The notes under the pieces were generated by a model. That model saw only the letters and a list, made by a program, of their open reading frames with translations, searched no databases and had not been told where the DNA came from. Made by a program: the position numbers and the translations under genes. Positions 30,101 to 42,100 of a stretch of DNA of 64,000 bases are shown one piece after another. The stretch's first letter is position 1, and each line of letters starts with the position of its first letter. This DNA comes from Talinum fruticosum (taxonomy: Eukaryota; Streptophyta; Magnoliopsida; Caryophyllales; Talinaceae), in NCBI GenBank assembly GCA_021018815.1, contig JAITYX010000049.1:2108001-2172000 (forward strand). The letters run 5' to 3'.

Positions 30101-33100
30101 CACCAGCCTAGTTCGATATGTTTTGAATAGTTCACGTACTATTTTCATATGAGTTTAATGCTTCTCATCACTATTGTTCCTTTTTGCTTACCACGGCTTA
30201 TTCTTATCCCCTTCTTCTGTAGCCCCCTTCCAATGTATTTTTGAATAATCTTAACTCAAAAGCTTTTTCAAAACAAAAAAAATATTTGGGTCTTTCAAGA
30301 CATTTATCTGCTTGACAGGGGCAACACGCGACTACCATTTGGATCCCAGGGCCATGTCTCAGTACACAAGCATGTCATTGTCGAAACACGCAGACAGATA
30401 ATAGAAAGCATATCACAAGTCCTTTGTAATGGCTAGTATCCAAAGCAAGCAGCATCTCAAGCTAATCAGTTGCCTACAATCTCATTGCTATCTAGTTGTA
30501 TTCTCCAATTAATTCGACAAGCGGATGAATTTCCAAGTTCACAACCTAGAAACATTTTCTTACGCAAAAGCTACACTTGCCAAAATTAAATGGCCTGAAA
30601 ACCAATGTAGCTAAAGTCACTTTCACTGAGATCGGACTTGGTATAATTAGTTTTACAAAGCTAACCAATAGAGCTTACAAGAAAATTATTTTCAAATCTA
30701 CTCCCCCAATTTTAACCATGCATAAAGTGTATCAGACGATTTGAGTTAAACAAACCAAACACATACCTTGCCTGCCTCTTGAAGATAATGTGGAACAAGT
30801 TCTCTAATGATAGGCAATGAAATTTCAGATCGCGACCTGAGTAAGCAATAGGTTAATCCAATTTTAGAATCTCATCAGAACCAAATCTTAGGACAAAATC
30901 CTTAACAGCTCAGCACATAATTTCAACACATGGAACACACCCTTCGAATCTGATATATTCAGAACACAGAAAATGTGTTTCGGACAGTGATAGGCATAGC
31001 AGAATTGACAATGAGTTAAATCCTTAGCCACTGATAGTTTTCCACATATCAATGGACGAGGACAGAGATAAAGGAAATAAATAAGTACTCACTGAGCATA
31101 TGACGAAAGTGGAAGAGCAGTATAGCCAATCACTACCTACAACAGCATATTGAAGGTTTTTCATTGAGATCAACCAAGGCTTAGCAAAATAAGGATATTG
31201 TTGCGCACTAGAATGAACAACCAAAACTTACTGGTTTTGGAGCTTCCAATTTCGTTTGAAGGTCAAGATGGAAGAAAGTAAACAAAAGATGATGCAGTGG
31301 AGTCCACATAGGAGGTAGAGATACTTTAATTTCATCATGATAACAAGCTACCCTTGTACCAACAGCAACTTGCGTGTGAGCCCATTTCTCTTTTGAGGCA
31401 CCAGGCTCCCTTGGGTAGGTTGCCTAGTCAGGACAAGATCTTGTTAAGGAATACAGCAGAAGACTATTATCATTGAAATCATAGAATCATCCATTACCTC
31501 TATGGGCTGTCTGCGAATATCTGTGTCATCCTTCCGAAGTTCTACCCGTACGAATAGATTCCTTTTTCGACTCAAACTTACAGTCAAAGGATACACATAA
31601 AGACAGTGGAAAAGATGCAAGAATGGCTCATTCCTTGTAGTTGCACGGAAGTCAAAAGCATGGAACTGCAAAATGTATTCACATGCATAGAACCGAACAA
31701 ATCAATGTTCAACTCAAAGCTAGATCAGTAAGCCTAAGGTATCCCAAATTAAAAATTTTCCCTTTGCAGAAGCACAAAACTATCGTATTTTGTCGAAAGA
31801 ATAGCTATATTATCAAACTGGGTTGTTGGGTAATATAGTTACTTCAAGTTTGCGACTTTCAAGTCCCAACTCAATGAAAAACTACATATTATTAAATTTC
31901 TTTCGAAACGATACCTCACATTAGAAAGTGAAGCTTCAAGGTACGTTCATATTGAGAGCACAAAAAATTGAAGCATGTGTAGTATCATAGGACTCTCTAG
32001 ACCACTTACAAATAATGTTCTTTTTAATAGAGGACCAATAATGAGCAATTGAACGCCAGCTCTTAGCCAAGTCCAAAAACTCATAGAAATGTCTTTTTTT
32101 TTGGGATGAGTACGGAAATACATTATCTTACAACAACAACACCAGCATGAGAACTGAACAAGCAGTGACACGGAATGAAACAACAACATACTTACTTCAT
32201 CTGCACGGCACTCCTGGTTCACATGGACTTTCAACCCATTCCGGGAAGTTTCTTTTCCATCACCAAAGCTCTGTCTTAATTTACTGCTCTGCGGCCCATC
32301 AAACCCATTACTTGGTATCCTCGTCAATGAAGAATCATGAATACACTCTCCCATGTCAAAAGAATCATTAGTAATGCTTCCATTTTCGGAGGTACTTTCA
32401 AAATCAACATGACCAGAATGGAGCTTTTCAATCTCCAGTCTCAACATTCCTCTCACAGGTTTGTGAATCTTTCTTTTAGGATCCTAGAAAAGAAAAATCA
32501 AACCCACAATATTAGATACAAATCAATGTGGCAAGTTAGTTGCTTCTTATTGATGAACACTAGACTACCTTAAAATTGATGAAACAATAAATTACAACAG
32601 GAGCATTCACAAGCAAGATTGAACTGAATGGCAAAAATATCCAAGGTTGTATTTCATAAGTTCGCTCTCCAGACAGCAGGCCTCATGAACTGGTGAGAGT
32701 ATTGAATTTTCATATAATTTGCTCTTCACCACTTTCATTTCTTTTTTAGAATAACAAGAATTCTAGTCATAATTTTAGAGAAATCTGACTATCGTCCGAT
32801 GACAAGCAATCCTCACCAAATGATTTTTAATAATTCTATATAGCAAAATAGGAAGCAATGAAATTAAACATTGCGGACCTGCAAAGAATCCTCTGTATAG
32901 CTTTCCTTCACTTTATTCAAATTTGATATCTCAACTACAATGGAGCTTCCACTCGAATAACCAACTTTGCCATCTAATGTTATCTTTGCAGTAGATTCAG
33001 CAGCACCCTCATGAAAACTTGAACCTGACACATTTGTTGTAAGAGGGCTACTTGGCGAAGCAGATCCCCCAGATGTACCACCAATGTTGTTTTCAAATAA

Positions 33101-36100
33101 TGGCACCATAGCCCAAGCAAATGACTCTCTGTAAGGCATGATTCGAGACCAAACTTGCAGTTTCTGCCTCTCTCTCTCACTCAGCTGCACCTGCAGAGTT
33201 GCAATGTTTGATTTGCTTCTTTAGACCAAAGAACGTTTATTCTGGTAACTATTTTCAGAATACCGACAGACTAACTTTTTTGCCCCTTACGACAAGTAAC
33301 CAAAAATTATATTAAAAGCAAACCAAGGGGTGTCACCCATGTACATAAGGGGCAAGCACAAAAAACAATATGCCCTCAACCTGTACTGCATAATATTATC
33401 TACAAAATCCAAAAATGATAAATTTATACCACACTTGAGCACATGACTCCAACTATACAAAACTCTCAAAAGGTAGAACATAAAATCTTGAAAGGACGAA
33501 GCAATCTCGACAGACAGACAGACTACAATTTATGCTCTATAGCTAGCCAATTCAGAATCATCACAAGCATCAAGAGAAGGCACCATGATTCTAACAGGCC
33601 TATTAAGTATTCAGAAGTATTTTTAAAGCCAAACCCATTTACTTCCTAAGCACAAGGAAATGCCGTAGAGAGTAACAAAGTATATTTGGTCTAAAAAAGA
33701 CAGAGTATAATGAAAGAATATAAAGAAAAGAAATCAAAAGAAATAATTCATGCATGACAAACTTTTTCCCTTTCCCCCTCTTACTCTTTTCTGAGTACTT
33801 CATAAATTATAACTGATAGTCCCCTTTCTGCAAGAGATCTGATGTTTTACACCTCAGCAACGAAGGGAGACCACCAGCATCACTAGGGACTAACTAATAG
33901 AGACACACAAAATGCTAGAAAGTGAGGGTTGAAGACAGGATGCATACTGGTTCTTTTCGTGAATAGACAGAGGAAGTGATGCCACCTTCTTCAGTTGCAG
34001 GCTTCTCTAGCTGGATTAACAAACATACTGACGCCGAAGGATTATCTAAATAGAATATAGCTCGAGATTCATTTGAAATCCCAACCTGCAAAAAGGAAAG
34101 ATAAAGTAGGCATGAATTTTGCACAAATCTCCAAAATACTCCCATACCAAGAAATGCAGGCACTCGAACAGACTAATTGACTAAAGCAAGAATATGGTTA
34201 ATGGGACTAAAAATCTCTTGAAAGAGGTTAAATTAAAAATTTTTCCCTTTTTTTGCAACATACATCTTCTGTTTCTGTAGGCACCACTCGGAAAATGAAG
34301 TCCTCAGACAACTTATCCCTTCTTTCTCTATTATACAAGCAAATAGTTCCATAGAATGGTTCTGCAAAAGAAATGAATTCCGCATCAATTTTCGAAAATA
34401 ACATCAATTAAAAGTAAAATAATTGTAAAAAGGGCAAGATTTTATTACTAGTCCAATTAACACTAATTAGGAAATATCAAACTGGTTTGAACTTTAAACA
34501 AATTTTACCCAAATGATGATGTCTTGTTGTACAAAAACTACTATGAGACCACATTTCATTTCGAGAGACCTTATAAATTATGCTTTTCATCCTTCATGCA
34601 GGGACAAGGAACCCAAATCACAGCAGAACAACCCATTTTGTCCAAGTGGGCTACATAGCATACAACTATATCCAGTTACTCATTGTAGGGAATTCAGGAG
34701 ATAATACCAAGAAAATACAGAATGACTATGCATAACTGGAAGACAAGAACATGCATCAGAATCTCAATTTTCAGGATGACCTAGGCCTAATACTTCCAAT
34801 ACCGCTTTTTCCAAACTGACTGGATGATTATGAACCCATCATAGATTAATTTAGCAGTTCTTCATGGAGGCTTATACAGATCAGGCTTGTTCCCTTCAAA
34901 TTAATTTATCCAGAAATCAGATCCATCCAAAATTCCAAGTTTTTCCAGGTTTAAGATCGTTTTGTCCAAATTTAAAATGGCCCAGATTTATAAGATCTAA
35001 ATGCATGAAGGCCGCTCACTTCCATTCACAATTCGAACTGCAGATAATAATTCTTTGAGATTTTGAATAAAAAAAGTGAAATCCAGATTCAGACAAAGTA
35101 AACAGGCCCATCACATGCATAGATGAAGATCACCACCAAAAGATTTCATAAGAACTGTACTACCAAGGGAGTTGATCATGAACTGCAAAATATTGAAAGC
35201 AGCAAAAGACTTAAAGACTTGGGCATAACCTCAACAAACATAACGGTTTAGCCTCGATGGTTCAACAACACTAGATAGACAGAGATTTATAAAATGCCTC
35301 GGTAGAGTCATAGATGACTTTAGATTTCAATAGGGTTTCAGATGCTATACACATTATTAAGAAAGGTTTTGAGGGATCTTCTAGTAATTTGTATATTTGC
35401 TGGGTCACTTTCAAACTCATGTAACTTTTGGTTTAGACGAGGCTTCTCTTCTGACTTCAAACACTTGCAATTGTGTTCCCATATTAAACTGATTGAAGAC
35501 TCCTAGTTTGTCGTTCCATTTTAAATTTTTCTATGTCCACACCAAACACTCCAATGCCTTATCTAACTTCATTTAGGAGGCAAAGCATCCCACCCACATA
35601 GGGCATTTAGTAGGACACACTTGATAGAATTAGGCACCTAAGACCAACAATCTAAAAATTGAGGCCTCATAAACACTTCCCAGTACTGGCTTTCTGTACT
35701 ACAAAAGCCATCGGAATGACCCTTACACTCATTTTACATACTGTATAGCAGTTCAAGTACAGTTAAGTCAGTGAAAAACTTTCCCCACTTTATGACTCTA
35801 CTGCTTCAAAACTTCATGGGGCTTCTAAAAGGGACAAAAAGACCGAAATCCTCGAGAACTCTGATCATTTTCAATTGTCTATCACACAGCATATCATGCT
35901 GTTTAGATTACATGGCTTGAAACCTTGAGCCTTCAATATAAGAATATAAGAATAGAGGTACTATGCAAAGCTTCAACTAAAAAGGAATTAAGGTACCATG
36001 CAATACCACAAAACTATGACAGGTTAATTAGGAAAAGGATTAAGCAATGCATGGTCATTTTACAGAAACAATTAGGTTTTATCCAGAGGTCAAACACAAT

Positions 36101-39100
36101 TCCATCCACCTTCACAGTTAATACCTGAATCCTTTTAATATCCAAATGGATTATACTTCAAACATGAAACTGTCATCAATGATCTTGTCACATGAAACAC
36201 AAAAGTTGAGGATTGGGACTCCTACAATGCAGAGTATAAACGACACTCCATATGCAATCATCCAAACTTATTTCGTTCATAAAAAAAGTCAACACTCACC
36301 CACTAATCCGGCTTGAAAGAACAAGGAAAGAACTTTGACAGAGATCTTCAATCCGCTATGAAACAAAACAGACACACCATTTAATACAAAGTCAAAAAGG
36401 GAAACACGGAATTAAACACAAAAAACCTGATTTCTATTAGGTAACACATTGTCCAACCTTCCACACTGCACATGAGTTTCTGGAAGTCTTTGACCAAATA
36501 CCAATGATCTCTCACTCTCCCAGTCAAATGCAGGTTCATAGGCAGACAATGGTGATAAACCAAGATGCTGCACAACAACAGGAAAGGTTTTGTAAACAAC
36601 ATTTCTCTCTCAGAATATCAAGAACTCAAACAATAATAGCTGTGTCTTAGATCAAATGACAAAGCAGAGGAAAACATGAGCCACTAAAGTCATTAAGACC
36701 TTTGAAGGTTTAGATAATGATGATTCAGACAAAGCAACATCTCCAAAAGGTCTTCCAGATGTGCTTGGCAACTCCTCATCTGTAACATCTTCACTTTTTG
36801 TTTGTCTAGCATCAGCAAGACGAATCTCTGTCCATAGAAGAAGAACCAAAATCTGATGGCATATTAGATATTAGCTGTGTTTTTAACTAATTCAGTAGGG
36901 CTCATACAAAGCAAAAACATTGAAGCAACTACTAAATCTAAGCAAAACAAAATTAGTTCTCAGCCTCTCCAACAGGTCCAAGGACCATATAGCACTTAGC
37001 AGTAACCCCGTGGGCTCCATGCCAAAAGGCATTGACCACGAACGATGCAATTGAATACAGCATAGTACAAAACATAACACAAGTTCATATTGGTATCACA
37101 TTCACAAAGTAACAAACTCTTCAAAGAACTCTTTAAGGAACTTTTAGCTACATGCCAAGTCACTTCACCTGTTTCAATGTCAGTATCAGGCCCCTCATAT
37201 ATCTGATTTTGGAATGTCGTTGGACCAATGCTTTCATAGTGTCCATACTTATTTTCATCTTTAACCCAATCTGCTCGGTAGCATTGGACAAGCTCATTCA
37301 GATGTGGCCATTGTTCCAAGTTCTCATCGAGCTGAAACAAATCACAGAGGACAATATTTTGTCAATTACACGCAACATTTGGAAGAAAAAAAGTAGAATA
37401 TTATTATGTTTTACACTGAAACAGCTATAGAAGCCCTATGAGCAGAGTGCTTTACATCTCATGACCCTAACCATTGCGATCGAGATCATAGCACGGACAA
37501 GATCCTAATTGAGCTGAAAGAAGCAATTCCATACAAATAAATCTAGTCTTTAATACAGAACATCCATGAAAATTAAACGACGAATCCTAGGGACTCACAG
37601 AAGGATATGTGGGCAGTGTTCTCAAGCAAATCAAAAGAATCTAATATGAAAATCACAGCACTCAAACAGCTACAGAGGCCCAATGACGAGTGCTTCATAT
37701 CTCATGAGCCCCAACCATTGCAATGGAGATCACAGCACTAACAAGATCCTAATTTAGCTGAAAAGAGCAACTTCATACACACAAATCTAGTCTCTAGCAC
37801 AGATAACATCCACAAAAATAAAACAGAGAATCCTAGGGACTCACAGAAGGATATTCAGGCAGTCTAACAGAGAAAATGAAAAGAATCTAGATGAATACAA
37901 ATGTCAAGTTTCAAATAGATCCAACTGACAGGCATTTGGCTCTCTGCCTAAGGGGGCAATTTGGGTTCACCGTTAATGGTCAAAGATGTGTTGATAACCT
38001 GGAGAAGAAGAAGCATGAAGAAAAATTGGGTTTTTGGAGTTTCAAAGATGAGACCTTTTGCTATTTGGTGGACTACTTGGAAGGAAAGGAAACGACAGAT
38101 TTTTGAGGGAAAAGAGTTGCATTGTCAAATTTTCAAGCTCTATTTCCCGAAAATTTGTACAGCTGGTGTCGAGTGCTTAATGGTGGTACAAATTTTACTT
38201 TCTTGGATTTTGTAGATAATTTGTTGCACAAGAGCTTGAGGACATGATGTTTTTGTTTTGTACAGGGGCAAAATTCCCTTGGTGTCCTATTTATACAACT
38301 TTTGATTACTCGTAACATAATTATAGCAAAACCACACTCCAGAAGGGTATGACATTTTCGTAGCCATGTTGCTCAAAGTTCTCAGATTTATCACTACAGG
38401 TGAGAGCAGTATAAAAAGACCGCATTGAAGATCTTTCCAATAATGAATTTGCTTAAGAGTTTATTGAGTGGCCCCTTTCCTTTTGGGTGCAAATGAGGCC
38501 CAAAGGTCGATGTAGGCAGCACTTGAACCCTGGTCTATGATAACAATTCTCACAAACTTTACTAATTGAACCAACTAACATCCAAAATGGAGTGGCATTG
38601 ATAAGAAGTAAAACAAGATATTCTAGAGGACAACATGATCTGCCATTTTTCTCAGCATTGGAAAATGTCATTGAAAAGAAACATATGATTTTATAAACAG
38701 CACTATATAATCATATCAGAAGACCACTTATACTCGATTTTGGACTTCATTTGAGGAAGCGTCCATAATTCACCATTACACCGCAGACATCTTATAGCTG
38801 AAAATGGGCATTTTTCGGGAAAAAGGAAGTATTAGGATGAGATCACATTCTTTCAAGCAGATCCATTGAGCTATTTATTTGTCATTTTTCCTTTATTAGT
38901 AAAGATTTTCTTAATGAGTAATCAGAAATTGTATCAAAATAAACCAAGGGGATGTCTACCATGTACAAAAGGAGCAATGACGAATCAACTTAGTTAAGCT
39001 TATTCAAATAACATGGAAAAAAATGATCCATGACTGCTTCTGCTGTTAGGCTTATAGCCAACTAAAGCATCACAAGGGCTGGAAAGTTATGCCATGCGAC

Positions 39101-42100
39101 CGTCAAACATCACAAAGACAACTACTTCTATGTTGATAGAATAAGATCAATATCTAACTACTGTACTTAGAAAAGGAAAAGGTTTATATGCTAGAAAATA
39201 GGAATCTGGGAATTCTTTCATTATCTAAATAAATAGAAATTTCTTCAAAGATAATAACTATTATCGGATGGAGGCCAAAGATTTTTATTTCTTTTACTAA
39301 TTGAGTAACCACGGAAGAGTAAATAAAGAAGATTTATTTTTTTATGAGTAGGCATGGCACCCATAGAGTATAAGATGAGAGAGACAAAACTTAGATGGTT
39401 TGGTCATGTAAGGAGTATAGACGCACCACCGAGAGATGTGAAGGGATTAACCTTCTTGAGTGTAAAAGACGTAGAGGAAGACCAAGATAAGCTAGAATAG
39501 TGATTAGACACAATTTGGATTATTTAACACAAGAAGTGATTAAACACGATTTGGATTATTTAAGAAAACCACAACACGTGGCTCAAGATAGGGGTTTGTC
39601 GAGGTCTAGGATTAAGGGTTTGTCGAGGTCTAGGATTAAGGTTGCAAAACTTAGGCAGCTTGCAACTTGCCCTTCCTTAGGCTTCCAAATGTGTAGAGAG
39701 CATTGATATGTCGTTATGACTAATAATTTATCTCGCATTTTCTGTGCTTACTTTCCTTACATATATAGCATTACGTTATATTAGTAATTGCAGTTTATGC
39801 TATCTTTTGTGCTTCGAAGATTTTCAACTTAAAAATATTTTCCCAACTTTTTGTGGGTCTCTTAGAATCGTTCTCTTTGCAAGTAGTGATACTTGCAGAG
39901 GTAAAGGTAACTACATTTAGATCACCCCATGCCTCGCGACAGCCGAATCCACAACTACGAGTCGTTATAGTAATCAAAACATTTGTGTTAATAAGCCACC
40001 AAGGGAATAACACCCAATACCCATGTACAAAAGGGGAAATCACAATAACAGACATGCCCTCACACTCCCTAGAATAATCTTATCAACAAAATCTACAAGA
40101 GTCCATTTGTAACATGATTGAAAACTTGACATGAAAACTATACGGAGTTCTCAAAAACAATAACACTTGCAATATCAATAGTCGTAGCCTTGCCCTCAAA
40201 AATCCGACAATCCTCTTCCAAGAACTCAATTTGTACCATATAGCCAACAGAATCATCTTCTGATCACAGGCCCCAACTCTTCTTTAACCTTATTCTCCAA
40301 GCCACCAACACATCTATAATAGTCAAACTCAGAGACCAGGGAGTTCAAGCAACAACAAGCTAAGGATACCAGATTCGTGTGCCAATCAAGCTATTAGACA
40401 AACGGAAACCTGAACCTCCCCCACCCCTAAAATTATAAGATCACAATGAAACCTAAAAACACATTGTTACCCCAAAAGGGACCACAGCCAATAACATTAT
40501 CTCTAAGGGTGCCTTCTGATCAAGCAAATTATCCAATGAACAGCCACAGCTTTCAGCCTCCAGCTCCTTCCAACCAAAATATCTTCCACTGATTACTAAC
40601 CCCCCCTCTTTTTTTTTTTTTCAACACCAAGCACAAGGACATAATAGACTAGCAGTAATTGAATGCACAATGCAAAGCCAAATGTCTCCCATCACCTAAC
40701 CTTTATAGCACATAACAGGAACAGGAGGATAGCTATACTTAGCCTTCAGATCAGCAATTCACTCTTCATATTGCTTACACTTAATACAAAGTCTTTCACC
40801 CTTTTTGGACCTTAGACTTTCAAATAATAAATTTGAAACCAGGAAACAATTCAGTTTGTGTATATTAATTAAATTTCTACAGTATTTAAGGATGTAAGGC
40901 TGGTCTGCAAATCAAGTCCAAACTCATAATATGTTCTCTTTTACCCTCACCCACATTGCTACACTAGACCATAAAATATTCCTAACAATTCTTCGCAGCT
41001 GATCAAATGTTCACAAAGAATCAAAGTATTCCAAGGAAATCTAGACCAACAACACTGGATGAGAATAGTCCTAACCTTCAGACGAAATGCAAGCCTCCAA
41101 CCACTGATGCTCAATCTAGACCAACAAGACTGTATGAGACTTGCCTTCGCGGTTGCACAAAACTGACGCTCTAACTCTTAAACAACTATGCACACTGTCA
41201 TACCATTCTCAAGAGTCATAAGTAGCAACTTAGCACTTCAAGGCAAGAGCAAAAGGAAACTCCATATGCAGTTAGATTAGCTAAGTCCAAAGGAGATCTC
41301 ATGCATCGCACAGTGACTACATCAGTAGACAGTTATAAACCTATACTCTTATATCTTAAAGAAATAGTGAACTTATATTCCTATCAAAAATAAATAATAA
41401 TGAATTCATCTCGGTGTAAGGTCAATGAATGAGCTGGGGGCAAGATAAAGATGTGATGTAATAGATTATGACATATGAAAATTGTTAACATAGAGAAAAG
41501 CTGCACACAAACTCCAATTTTGGATGCCACACATCAATAGAAGATTTCATCATCCTCTCAAGAGTATGACCTCTTGAAATCCACAGATATGTAAAGAAAA
41601 CAAAAAAATAAGTAATTTAGCGATATTTTCAACACTTACAGACTTGTAACCTTACCAATGGGTCTAGCTTCATATTATTGGCCCATGATTGTCGCAGTAT
41701 TCTCCGAAATCGATGCCCATTTGTCGATGAATTCTCCATATATGACAAGTATAATATCTTGACACAGATAAATCAACAGGGGGTCAAAATGATCCTCATA
41801 ATCATCCCAAAGCATAGAAGCATAATGGTTTACAGCTAATAATATGCAGTGATTGGATTATCCAAGACTGCAGCAAGCATTTTCACTTATTTCTTTCTTT
41901 CCTTTTTCTTTGGGGGAGGGGGTTTACGAGGTGGTAGTTACATACAAACCATAGATTTTTCTTATATCAATATCATAGGGAAATTGATTCCATTGATCCT
42001 CTTTTATGGAGTACCAGTAAGTTAATTGATGTTCTCTAGCTATTTGATATGCCTAGAGATAGGGGCCCAAACTTCTTGTAAGACAAACGCTTATTTTCTC

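Noticed and set aside
36381..36457. Extension of SPK1 exon 4 to the GT at 36,420
   Set aside because: It leaves the wrong phase for exon 5; the donor at 36,458 gives conserved SGLKISVKV.
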